Notes under the pieces: model-generated | Told to the model about the DNA's origin: nothing | Seen by the model: only the letters and a program-made list of their open reading frames with translations | The model's database searches: none | Position numbers and translations under genes: made by a program | Source: Euryarchaeota archaeon UBA28 | GTDB lineage: Archaea > Thermoplasmatota > Poseidoniia > Poseidoniales > Thalassarchaeaceae | Assembly: GCA_002501605.1 (NCBI GenBank) | Contig: DANW01000016.1 | Location: forward strand, 3,000-32,651 | DNA: 29,652 bases | Direction of reading: 5' to 3' | Shown: positions 1 to 8,600 of the stretch, piece by piece | Layout of the letters: every line of letters begins with the position of its first letter | How positions within the stretch are numbered: the stretch's first letter is position 1

Positions 1-836
1 CTCGCTGCCCACCAAGTTGGACACCATGCCTTCCATTCGCAGAAGCCGCAAGCTGTTGAGTTTGGGGTTCCTTCGAATGGTGTGTCACTATGTCTCATAC
101 CCTCCCACGCCTTGAAGGCATCTTCCAGAACAGATGGTCCTTCGGCCCTGTGAATGCTCTGATTTGCAGAATACCAACCCTCTGCATGGAGGGGTGGGTG
201 GTCTGGGTTGTTCTCTACTAGGAGGTCTCTGTAGAATCTCAACTGTCTACTTACCTTCTCGTTCAGATTTACTGTCGGAGGTCTACCGGTCTTCAAATCG
301 GCCACTATCCAGCCCCTTGATTTGCCGTTCTCATCTATGTCTGCTACAAGTAAATCCAGTCTCCCCATTAATCTGCCGCATTCGGAGACCAGGGTCCCCT
401 CATTTGCCAGTACTATCGACTGAACTTGGACCCACATCCCTATTGTGACTTCAGAGAGGCTGATCTTCTCTAAGCCGGATTTAACGAATAGTATGTTCAG
501 TGCGCCCACCAATCCATCGTGTGCCTTTGTTATCATCTCGTCCTTCCATCTGGGATGTCTGGGGGTTTCGAGAAAAATCTCCTTCTCAATCTGCCAGTGT
601 CTGTCAAGAATGGCTTTTGCTGTCGGGGGAAGCCATCCCGTTTCTTCCGGTTCTCTGTCGTTGATATCCAGATTGCAGAGGTCCTCCACAGAATTGTGTA
701 CAGCCGTACCTAATGATGCAGGCATGCTGGCCTTCCGGGGAAGTTTCTGTCTGGAAAGCCAATATTTTCGAGGGCAGTCCTCGTATCTGCTCCATGATGA
801 TGGAGACAGTTGATGTGCAACAAACCCATCTTCCAT
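1..836 (-). CDS. Cas4/RecB-like PD-(D/E)XK nuclease with Fe-S cysteines (partial)
   Basis: The first 278 codons of a gene whose end lies beyond the left edge. It begins at ATG 836, just after a purine-rich GAGGCGAG. Translated by hand, it shows the RecB/Cas4 order of motifs: LSPSSWSRYEDCPRKY near the amino end, His47 in GTAVH (motif I), Asp161 in GRLD, Asp180 and Lys182 in ADLKTG (the D-xK core), and Gln198 in QLRFY. Four cysteines, C21 and then C263-x2-C266-x5-C272, have the spacing of the 4Fe-4S cluster of Cas4, AddB and Dna2. The expected activity is DNA exonuclease or end processing in the cytoplasm. No cas gene or repeat array is nearby, so a housekeeping repair role is more likely than CRISPR adaptation, though that is inference. 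It is divergent from the PAC2 gene. The superfamily call is firm; the subfamily is open. Confidence 0.85.
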   Translation of the reverse strand, partial: MEDGFVAHQLSPSSWSRYEDCPRKYWLSRQKLPRKASMPASLGTAVHNSVEDLCNLDINDREPEETGWLPPTAKAILDRHWQIEKEIFLETPRHPRWKDEMITKAHDGLVGALNILFVKSGLEKISLSEVTIGMWVQVQSIVLANEGTLVSECGRLMGRLDLLVADIDENGKSRGWIVADLKTGRPPTVNLNEKVSRQLRFYRDLLVENNPDHPPLHAEGWYSANQSIHRAEGPSVLEDAFKAWEGMRHSDTPFEGTPNSTACGFCEWKAWCPTWWAA

Positions 837-908
837 ATGGCTCGCCTCGTTCCCCGTTGGTATGCCGTACAGGCTAACTGTTAGAAGCACTTGCGTTCAT
901 CGGATGCC

Positions 909-1712
909 ATGAGTGAGAGGCCCGTGATAGATGTGGAGGATAGTTCGGAGTTCGGAGATTCGTTGGTTATCAGCTGTTTTCCATCCGAGGGTTTCGTGAG
1001 TAGCATAGTAGCCCACTTCCTAGTAGACAGGCTCGGATTGGAGCTTGTGGGAGGAATTAGACACTCCCGATTACCTCCCGTCTGTCTTGTTCAGGATGGT
1101 AGTCCCCTTCCACCAATAAGGTTGTACAGCGGGGTTCCAATATGTAATGTGGAGAAGTGCGACAAGGTAGTTCTAATTGCCTCTGAGATTCAAATTTCAC
1201 CAGATTTGAAGCTTCCAATAGCGAGTGAAGTCCTTGATTGGATGGATCGAAAGGAAGCTGGGATGGCGATAATGATAGACTCATATGCTCATGGTGAGGG
1301 GCAAAAACACTCTATCTTCGACGAGGATAAGAGTCCTGATACAGTAGTAGGAATAGGTTCTACTGAGAAGTCCAGAGAGATCTTGGAGGGAATTGGCGCG
1401 AATCTGTTGAAACAGGGCGTTGTCGGTGGCATGACAGGAGTAATGCTAGGGGAGAGTAGGAGAAGGAAGGTAGACTCCCTGGCAATTATTGCCGAGTCTG
1501 GCGGAGAGTTTAGTGGGGGGGGCATCCCAGATGCTAGGGCCGCGGCTAGAATTATTGAGTGTCTTGACGGTTTACTCCCAGCTGTTAAGCTAGACCCTGA
1601 GCCACTATTGGAGGAGGCAAAGAGAATTGAAGGACAAATAAGGGAAATGATGGCCATGCATCTTAATTCAGAGCAGGACGTAGTAAGTGCCCCCAGTACA
1701 ATGTACGGTTAG
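909..1712 (+). CDS. PAC2 family protein (proteasome assembly chaperone-like)
   Basis: A 267-residue protein resembling the PAC2 (DUF75) family: an early alpha/beta segment (SLVISCFPSEGFVSSIVAHF), a central GGMTGVMLG glycine-rich turn, then SLAIIAESGGEF and a helical tail (DARAAARIIECLDGLL). Archaeal PAC2 members include PbaB-type chaperones that help assemble the 20S proteasome, but many family members have no tested role, so the function is inferred. There is no signal peptide or membrane segment. ATG 909 was preferred to the in-frame TTG 891; neither has a strong ribosome binding site. The stop codon TAG (1710-1712) directly abuts the complementary-strand stop of ligA at 1713, so the two genes converge with no gap. 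Confidence 0.75.
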   Translation: MSERPVIDVEDSSEFGDSLVISCFPSEGFVSSIVAHFLVDRLGLELVGGIRHSRLPPVCLVQDGSPLPPIRLYSGVPICNVEKCDKVVLIASEIQISPDLKLPIASEVLDWMDRKEAGMAIMIDSYAHGEGQKHSIFDEDKSPDTVVGIGSTEKSREILEGIGANLLKQGVVGGMTGVMLGESRRRKVDSLAIIAESGGEFSGGGIPDARAAARIIECLDGLLPAVKLDPEPLLEEAKRIEGQIREMMAMHLNSEQDVVSAPSTMYG

Positions 1713-3824
1713 TCAGAACTCCCCCAGAGTTGCCTGTCTCTCAACTGGGACTTCGCCAAGAATCCTCCCTCCAATCAATTCATTCAGCTTCGACTCATCC
1801 AGTACCTTTACTTTCAAGGCCCTGGCCTTTTCTAGTTTGGAGCCAGCAGACTCCCCAGCTACCAAGTAATCTAGGTTAGCAGAAACTGAGGATACAACCT
1901 TCCCTCCCTCTGACTTTATCGAAAGGACGATTTCCTTTCTTGGTCTACTCAATGTTCCTGTAATACAGAGGGTTTTACCGGACAAAATTCCTTGCTTGTT
2001 TACCCTCTCACTCTCAGTAATTTCAATTTGTGCATGCAGATCTAGGATTGATTCCCTCCTGCTTGAGATACCGTCCAGAAGGAGGCCTGCCACAACATCA
2101 CCTATCCTGTCTATCTTGACTAGTCGCTCGATTGCTTCTTCTTTATTCAGCGACATTTGAATTAATTCGTCCAACGAATTTACTTCCGAGCATACAAGTG
2201 TGGCGATCTCGGGTCCAATCCTAGGAAGTCCGAGTGCAGAAATGAATGTGACCAATGTCATTGACTTGCTATTCTCTAACTCATCGAGTATGTTGTTTGC
2301 TGATTTTTCTGCCATTCTTTCCAATGAAAGAAGTTCTGTCTTCCTATCTTTCAGCCTGTACAGATCTGCAATATCGGAGACAAGCCCTGAGGAGCAGAGC
2401 TGTTCTGCTAATTTCTCTCCGATTCCATCCATTTCCAGTTTTCTACACCAGTAAAGTATCCTCCTTTCTAATCTGGCTGGACAATGAAGATTGTTGCACT
2501 TGATGAATGCGCCTTCCTGGACAAGTGACATATCGCAGCTAGGGCATTCTGTTGGAGCGACTATTTTGGCTGGGTCGGGAAGATTGTGAATGAATCTTGA
2601 GCCATCGGAGTGTGCCCTTCCTTGGAGATCTAGTTCCGTGGCTCTCCCTAGAACCTCAATTATCTTGGGAATCACGTCACCCCTTCGAACAATTCTCACT
2701 CTGTCTCCTATCATCATTCCCAATCTCTCAACTTCGCCCTTGTTATGTAGCGTAGTATTCTCGACCGTTACCCCTGAAACGACAACAGGGGCCACGCGAG
2801 AAACTGGTGTGACGTTCCCAGTCCTTCCTGTCTGCCATTCCACATCCAAAAGGACTGTTATCGCCTCCTGTGGGGGGAATTTCCATGCCAGTGCCCATCT
2901 TGGATGATGAGCAGTCATCCCCAATAGTTCCCGCTTGTCTAGTCGGTCTAGCTTGATCACCACACCATCTAACTCCCATGGTGAAGAGTCCCGGCTATCT
3001 GTCCACCTCCTCGCCACTTGCATCAATTTTTCCGATGTGTCCTGATCATCAGTTCCTGAGATAACTTCATTTCCAGCAACTTCGATTCCAATAGAAGAGA
3101 GCCATGAGATTACCTCGGAATCATACACAAATGAAGGGGGCGCGGGACTATCTGGATGCCTCATAGATTCCGACGGGAATTCTAGCCCGTATGCAAGGAA
3201 AGACAGGTCCTCTGCACGTCCCTTTCCTGCATCAAAGCTCTTCTGTCTCAGAGAGCCGGCGGCCAAATTTCTCGGATTGGGGGCGATTTTTGAGTATTTT
3301 TCTTCGAATATTGACAAGGGCATGACAACCTCGCCCCTGATATGACAGTCACCTTCCCAGGATATTGACTCTGGAATATTGGGAATTCTTCTGACATTTG
3401 CAGTGACATCTTCTCCTCGTGTTCCGTTGCCCCTAGTCGCTGCTCTGACTAGTCTCCCTCTCCTGTACTCAAGAGATAGTGCGGATCCGTCTAGCTTCGG
3501 CTGACAGACGAATCTCCTCCCGCTTACTGTAGTCTGGGATACGAAGTGAAAGACTTCCTCCTCTTTGTTGGCCTTATCCAAGCTCCTCATCGGGAATTGG
3601 TGTTCTACCTTTACCGAACCCGGTGGAGGGTCTGAACCGACTCTGGAAAGTTGGGGGTGGTCCGGCTCAAGATCTACTAACTGATCCCTCAATGTATCAA
3701 ACTCTGAATCTGTTATCTCGGGGGATGCTTCGTTGTAGTACAGGTTTGAGTGGTATGCAAGAAGCTCTGCGAGTTGGTTTATTTTGAGGATTCTGTCCCT
3801 CTCATCACCGGCGCCATCTGCCAT
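1713..3824 (-). CDS. ligA: NAD-dependent DNA ligase LigA
   Basis: Full-length (703 residues) bacterial-type ligase that seals nicks using NAD+. Domains in order: Ia, with YYNEASPEITDSEFD at about 29-43, which binds NMN; the adenylation domain with catalytic Lys110 in PKLDG; GNGTRGEDVT; an OB fold around VTPVSRVAPV; a four-Cys zinc finger (C427, C430, C443, C448); helix-hairpin-helix repeats; and a BRCT domain at about 612-686 (LSGKTLCITGTLSRPRKE). ATG 3824 is used; a TTG lies two codons upstream. Most archaea replicate with an ATP-dependent ligase, and LigA is known only in some lineages such as haloarchaea and marine group II, so transfer from bacteria is the usual explanation. Every expected motif is present, so the protein should be active. 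Confidence 0.97.
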   Translation of the reverse strand: MADGAGDERDRILKINQLAELLAYHSNLYYNEASPEITDSEFDTLRDQLVDLEPDHPQLSRVGSDPPPGSVKVEHQFPMRSLDKANKEEEVFHFVSQTTVSGRRFVCQPKLDGSALSLEYRRGRLVRAATRGNGTRGEDVTANVRRIPNIPESISWEGDCHIRGEVVMPLSIFEEKYSKIAPNPRNLAAGSLRQKSFDAGKGRAEDLSFLAYGLEFPSESMRHPDSPAPPSFVYDSEVISWLSSIGIEVAGNEVISGTDDQDTSEKLMQVARRWTDSRDSSPWELDGVVIKLDRLDKRELLGMTAHHPRWALAWKFPPQEAITVLLDVEWQTGRTGNVTPVSRVAPVVVSGVTVENTTLHNKGEVERLGMMIGDRVRIVRRGDVIPKIIEVLGRATELDLQGRAHSDGSRFIHNLPDPAKIVAPTECPSCDMSLVQEGAFIKCNNLHCPARLERRILYWCRKLEMDGIGEKLAEQLCSSGLVSDIADLYRLKDRKTELLSLERMAEKSANNILDELENSKSMTLVTFISALGLPRIGPEIATLVCSEVNSLDELIQMSLNKEEAIERLVKIDRIGDVVAGLLLDGISSRRESILDLHAQIEITESERVNKQGILSGKTLCITGTLSRPRKEIVLSIKSEGGKVVSSVSANLDYLVAGESAGSKLEKARALKVKVLDESKLNELIGGRILGEVPVERQATLGEF

Positions 3825-3905
3825 GCTCAACGAGGTGGGGGGAGTGCCTTCAACCTACTCTCTGTCCTTGAAAAACATGGAATGATTGGGAAATTAACGT
3901 TGTGG

Positions 3906-3980
3906 TGGGCCTGCCAGGATTTGAACCTGGGTCGCGCGACCCCCAGCCGCGAAGTATAGGCCAAGCTAACCTACAGGCCC
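3906..3980 (-). tRNA. tRNA-Pro(GGG)
   Basis: Read on the minus strand: acceptor GGGCCTG pairs with CAGGCCC; the D-arm region TAGGTTAGCTTGGCCTA resembles archaeal tRNA-Pro; the anticodon stem CGCGG/TCGCG encloses loop CTGGGGG, giving anticodon GGG; the T stem CCAGG/CCTGG encloses TTCAAAT; the discriminator is A. CCA is encoded at 3905-3903. No intron is seen. It lies between rpo10 and ligA, co-directional with the ribosomal cluster. Confidence 0.95.
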
Positions 3981-4029
3981 CTAATGGGATTGGTCCGTAC
4001 AAGACGCTCGTCAAAGCCCTATCGATGGA

Positions 4030-4236
4030 TTATTCCTCTCTTGGTACACTGAAGGGGGCAACCTCATCAATAAGCTCGACATGTGAGAGGAACATTCTCC
4101 TGCAGCAGTACCTTTCGAGGCCCGCATCGTCCATGGCCTTGTTGGGATCTTCCCCTGATTCTACGGCCTTTCTATAATCTGCATATGCGTGTGCAATAAC
4201 CATGCCACAGCTCCAACATCTAACTGGAATTATCAT
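4030..4236 (-). CDS. rpo10: DNA-directed RNA polymerase subunit Rpo10 (N)
   Basis: A 68-residue protein matching archaeal Rpo10/eukaryotic RPB10. It begins [11 protein letters not shown] and carries RYCCRRM, which together give the CxxC...CC zinc-binding set, followed by the conserved hydrophobic [10 protein letters not shown]. It is a small structural subunit needed for assembly of the Rpo3-Rpo11 platform of RNA polymerase. It follows uS9 by a few bases, the usual archaeal order eL18-uL13-uS9-Rpo10, so co-transcription is expected. Rpo6 (K) and uS2, which often follow in other archaea, are absent; tRNA-Pro comes next. Confidence 0.97.
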   Translation of the reverse strand: MIIPVRCWSCGMVIAHAYADYRKAVESGEDPNKAMDDAGLERYCCRRMFLSHVELIDEVAPFSVPREE

Positions 4237-4244
4237 TCATTCAC

Positions 4245-4685
4245 CTACCTGTAAGACTTCTGCCATTTCTTCCTAGCACCGCGCCCCATTTGGTGTTTGG
4301 GTTCCTTTCGCCTGGGATCGTTAACTAGGAGGCTTCTATCAAATCTAAGATACTCATCCCTGAGCTCCTCGTCATCTCCCTCAGCTCCGCCGTTCCATTT
4401 TACCAGCCCTCTTGCGATCGCGGTACGAATGGCATCAACCTGTCCCATCTGGCCGCCACCCACGACATCCACGTGGACATCCACGTCTCCCAGTCTATTC
4501 ATCGCTTCTGCTATCTGAACTGGTTCTAGCGCCTTTCTCTGAGCTAGGCTAGGTCCCATTATGTGTATTGGCTCACCATTCACCCTGACTCTTCCCTTTC
4601 CCTTCCGGACAGTGGCCCTAGCGACTGCAGTCTTTCTCTTGCCACTGGTATTTACTGAAATTTTCTTGCTCTTTTTCCTAGCCAT
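4245..4685 (-). CDS. rps9: Small ribosomal subunit protein uS9
   Basis: A 146-residue uS9. Early [16 protein letters not shown] and the carboxy-terminal [11 protein letters not shown] are diagnostic; this tail reaches toward the P-site tRNA in the 30S subunit. ATG 4685 (MARKKSKK) is preferred to the earlier in-frame start at 4697, because it gives the usual length and sits just after the uL13 stop, consistent with translational coupling. The early region is very basic, typical of ribosomal proteins. Confidence 0.96.
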   Translation of the reverse strand: MARKKSKKISVNTSGKRKTAVARATVRKGKGRVRVNGEPIHIMGPSLAQRKALEPVQIAEAMNRLGDVDVHVDVVGGGQMGQVDAIRTAIARGLVKWNGGAEGDDEELRDEYLRFDRSLLVNDPRRKEPKHQMGRGARKKWQKSYR

Positions 4686-4686
4686 A

Positions 4687-5172
4687 TTATTCAGCACTCC
4701 ATCTCGTAGAATCTACTCCTAATGCCTCGCTGATATCCCCTAGCCTGACAAACTTGAGTGGGAGTGGCTTCTCAATAGCCGTAACATCTCCCCATTGATG
4801 GCCATCGGGTAACTCATCTCCGCTGAGATTCGAAGGGGTCCCAATCATTACCCTGAGATCTCTTAACGAGTTTCTTCCACTGCTATTCTTCTGGTAGGGT
4901 AGCATTCCCCTGACGGTTCTCTTGAAGATTTGGTCTGGCATTCTTGGGAAAAATGGTCCCTTTCGAGCATGGTTAAGTTCGTATTTTGACCTGTATTTTC
5001 CGAATACTCTCTTCTTGGGACCCGAGACTATGGCCTTTTCTGCATTGACTATAATCACTCTCTGCTGGGTTCCTGCCTTTCTTGCTGTAAGCATCTGGGA
5101 TGCAACATGACTTGCCAGTCTTCCAAGGATTTTATCACTAGCATCGTATACTAGGGTTTGCTGATCATCCAA
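4687..5172 (-). CDS. rpl13: Large ribosomal subunit protein uL13
   Basis: A 161-residue uL13. [19 protein letters not shown] at the amino end is the family signature; [13 protein letters not shown] and [10 protein letters not shown] follow, as expected for archaeal and eukaryotic uL13. It is a structural protein of the 50S subunit. Its start codon at 5172 overlaps the end of eL18 (5165), which suggests translational coupling, and its stop is one base from the uS9 start. Confidence 0.96.
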   Translation of the reverse strand: MDDQQTLVYDASDKILGRLASHVASQMLTARKAGTQQRVIIVNAEKAIVSGPKKRVFGKYRSKYELNHARKGPFFPRMPDQIFKRTVRGMLPYQKNSSGRNSLRDLRVMIGTPSNLSGDELPDGHQWGDVTAIEKPLPLKFVRLGDISEALGVDSTRWSAE

Positions 5173-5530
5173 GTATCCTCACCCCCTTTCCATCGGGATT
5201 TTCCTTCATCAGCTCCCTGATGGTCAGTACGCGTCCACCCGCGCCTTCGATCTTGGTCCTAGCTCCGGCACTGACACTGTATGCGGCGACGCTGTGCTGA
5301 CCTTCGATATCTCCACTGCCCAGTAGCTTTCCTGGAACGAGTACCATGTCATCGTTCGAAGCATACCTTGACAGTCGGCTTAGGTTGGGTTCAGCCCAGT
5401 TACTTCGGCTTGACTCGAGCCTTAGTGCTACGTCTCGCCACAGTGCCGAGCCAGTGGACCTGCTTTGCTCCTTCAAATCGCCGATTAAGGCGATAAGGGA
5501 CTGGTTGGTCTTTCTGCTCTTCTTACTCAT
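5165..5530 (-). CDS. rpl18e: Large ribosomal subunit protein eL18 (L18e)
   Basis: A 121-residue eL18, found only in archaea and eukaryotes. Motifs: SALWRDVALRLESSR, VNLSRLSRY-type sequence (here PNLSRLSRYAS), VVPGKLLGSG-type (here VLVPGKLLGSG), and GGRVLTIRELMKENP near the end. ATG 5530 is chosen because GGAG lies 4 bases upstream and the product begins MSKKSRKTN at normal family length; a longer in-frame extension to 5617 adds sequence unlike the family. It is the first gene of the ribosomal cluster, about 106 bases after the giant surface-protein gene. Confidence 0.95.
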   Translation of the reverse strand: MSKKSRKTNQSLIALIGDLKEQSRSTGSALWRDVALRLESSRSNWAEPNLSRLSRYASNDDMVLVPGKLLGSGDIEGQHSVAAYSVSAGARTKIEGAGGRVLTIRELMKENPDGKGVRILG

Positions 5531-5636
5531 ATGACTCCCTCGACGTTTCTTGGGTAGGCGGGCCACCTGAGGCCGTGTTATGAATGCTACGGGCTCGTTG
5601 AGAAGCCTGATTGACACTCAATGGGCCGTCCTGTAA

Positions 5637-8600
5637 TCAAATTCTGAATCCAGAATCCATATCGTTCTCATCGACCCCGGCAAGTCTTACTTTGCCGTCG
5701 GAATCGATGAATTCTCCTGCCTTGGTGACCGTATCGTACATTGAAGACTCATTGTCTATGGTCCTCACAAGGACACTGTCCCCTAGTGAGACTGTCATGT
5801 GATTGATGATGGCTTGCAGTGTGGAGATAGCGCGATCTCTCTGTTCTGCACCAATCTCGTGGTTGGAATACCTAGCTTCCTCGAAAATCGCAAAGAATTC
5901 ATCCAGGTCCTCTGGTGGGGCTATTCCTCCCAGCATAGAATTCAATGCATCCTCGAACTCCCTCGTCGTCTCGTATACTTTCTTCATCGCCCCTCTCTTC
6001 CTGAAGAACCTGACTAGATCCTTGTAGCAGTTGAAAATTGTCTGAATGAAGTCGTTGGAAGCCTTTAGTGACATCAGTGAGTCAGTTAAGATTCCTCGAA
6101 TTATCTCTATTCTCCTTCTTTCAGCGTAATTCCTGTACATTATGGCTCCGATTAGCAATGCGAATGACAGGGCTATCAGGAGAACGACAGTGACTTGTGC
6201 AGTGAAGAAGCTGGCTTGTCCCTCTGGCTGAGTCGTATCCATTCTGATCAATGGGGTGTTTTCCAAGTCCTCCCCTTGGTAGAACGAAGATTCTTGGAAG
6301 TGCACCGTCACCCTCCACTGACCATCAACGGCACATGGCCATGGATTACCAAACGTGTCCAACTGACCACATTCCCCTGAGAACGGTACGTCCTCACCGA
6401 GATAGGTGAAGTTGAATTCAGCCTCCCCCTGCTCGTTAGTTACGTCGTACTGAGGGGGAATGTTGACCCATCCAGTACCATTCCAATACTGAATCTTGAA
6501 TATCACAGTCTCACCTGCAACGGCAACATCTAGCCTATCCCTCAAGATAGCGACCGAGCCTGTAATATCATCTCCAGGCTTGTATCCGATAGGATCGGCC
6601 CATTGCTCCTTGAGGAGTATATCCACTCTGCTTCTGACAAGGACCTCTATGTCCATGAATGAGCTGTTTACCACAGGCGTGGTTTCGGCTCTGCACCCTC
6701 CTGGAAGCTCTCTGTCGGGCTCATAAGCCACCCTGAGAGTTCGGAATCCCTCCAAGGATTCCCCATCTGGTTCTATGCCTCTTCTACTCGGATTATCTTC
6801 CGGATCACCGGAGAACCACTTGACTGTACCTGTCCCATCCTCGGTGATCATAGTACCTATTGGCCTAGTATTTGTCTCAGGGTTGATGTAAAGGTTCAGG
6901 CATTTGCCTCCTATTGGGTTTCCATTAACCTGTGTGAGGAGAGCCTCTACGTGGAATGATTCCTTCAGGTATACAACTGGGAATTCAGATCCATTCTGGA
7001 ATGTGTAGGTATCTACATCTGAACGGAATGGCCCAACTTCCATAATCTGCATTGTGGAGTTAGAGAATACTGGGAATATCCTCGTAGAGGATGAGTTGCT
7101 GTACCTATATCTGTCATTATTCTCATAGGAGTTGAACTGGATGTTCACTCTGGCCTGGCCTGCTGTAACGCCGGATAGGGGGCAGACTATCTCAAAGAAT
7201 CCATCGGCATCCGTTGTTCCGGGGAGGCAGGAAATAACTCCAAGAGAGGAGTCTATCATCTCGTAGGTTATTCTAATTGCCCGATTAGAGAGGTTAGAGC
7301 CGAGCTCATCCGTCAACTGACCGGTGACGATCATTGGCTTCTCTATTGCCTGTCCCGTGTTTGGATCAATTTCCGAGGTATACACTATCTGGTCGTCCAC
7401 GGATAGCTGCGTCCTTCCGATGAGGCTGAATCCATCGACTTGGAACTGCATAACCTTCCTGTAGTGGTCGCTGTTAACAACCAAAGCACAAGGGTCCCAT
7501 GCCCCCGATGTGCTGAGAGCGTCCGCTTCCAGTGGCCCACATCCCTCATGAGGTAGATTCTCTTGGAATCTGAGAATAACGTTGACTGGTCCAAACCCAT
7601 CTGGGAGGAAAGAGTTGGGGTCGTCTTTCAACAGTTGAGGGTTCAAGAGAAGCTGATGGTAGATTGATCCTGCGTTGGGGCATAAAGTCTCAATAATCTG
7701 CCTGTGCGTCCTGTCTTCGAAATCGGTGCCCTCCATGATTAGAAGCACCTCCCCTCCATTCTCGAGACAGCCGTCCAGGGCCTCTCCCAGATCTTTCTCA
7801 ACAGCAGTCCGGTTATCATCAGTTACCTGCCCTGAGAACTCCCAAATATCCCCTGCTTGGAGGAGATTTGGCGTTGTACTTTGAATGCTCAAGTATGTTC
7901 TAGAGACAACCCATAGACTGGTCATTGCGGAGCTCCCTTGTCTGAACGGATCTCCTGGATAGGTTACGCCAAGTGTGAAATTACCTAGTTCATGGAATTC
8001 GTCAATTGTCAGGTTGATCTTCAAAACTCCATTATTATCTGTAATAGCCACTCCAGCTGAATTGTCCGCTGACCAAGTGTAATTCACGGGAGCGTCACGC
8101 ACAGGTTGGAATGCATTGTCAATCAATCTGGCTTCTAATGTTACATTTTGCCCCCTGTATAGTCTGGGTATTGAGCTGAATTGAAAGTCAGTGGTCCCTA
8201 TGACTGACACATTAACATATGCTCCTGTTGGAGCCAAAACAGATGTTTGATTTCCTGTGAAGTAGAAGTTCGAATTCGTGAAATCAGCTCTTATGCCGAA
8301 TACTCCAGCTGAGTACTGTGAATACCATGTCCAGTTGTAGTCAAACTGCGCGATTCCATCCACCATACTGGGCACCCTTGCAAAACCAGTTTCTGTGGAG
8401 CCTGCAAATACACCATTTCCATCAACGTCGACCTGAAGGGCCATCGGATCGTGTGGCCATGGGACCATCGTTCGATTCCAGACGGAGCCGACAACCCTGA
8501 GTGTCTCGCCGGTAAACATCTCTGGAACTATCTCACACCTGACATCGCTATCTGGATCTAAAGGATCTACAGGACCACATGGAGGGACGTTGAAGTCACC

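Noticed and set aside
445..813. Plus-strand open frame of 122 codons near the left edge
   Set aside because: It is antisense to the Cas4/RecB-like gene, whose minus-strand frame is continuous and carries all family motifs.
1..836. CRISPR adaptation module on the strength of the Cas4-like protein
   Set aside because: No Cas1, Cas2 or repeat array is in the window; solo Cas4-like nucleases are known.
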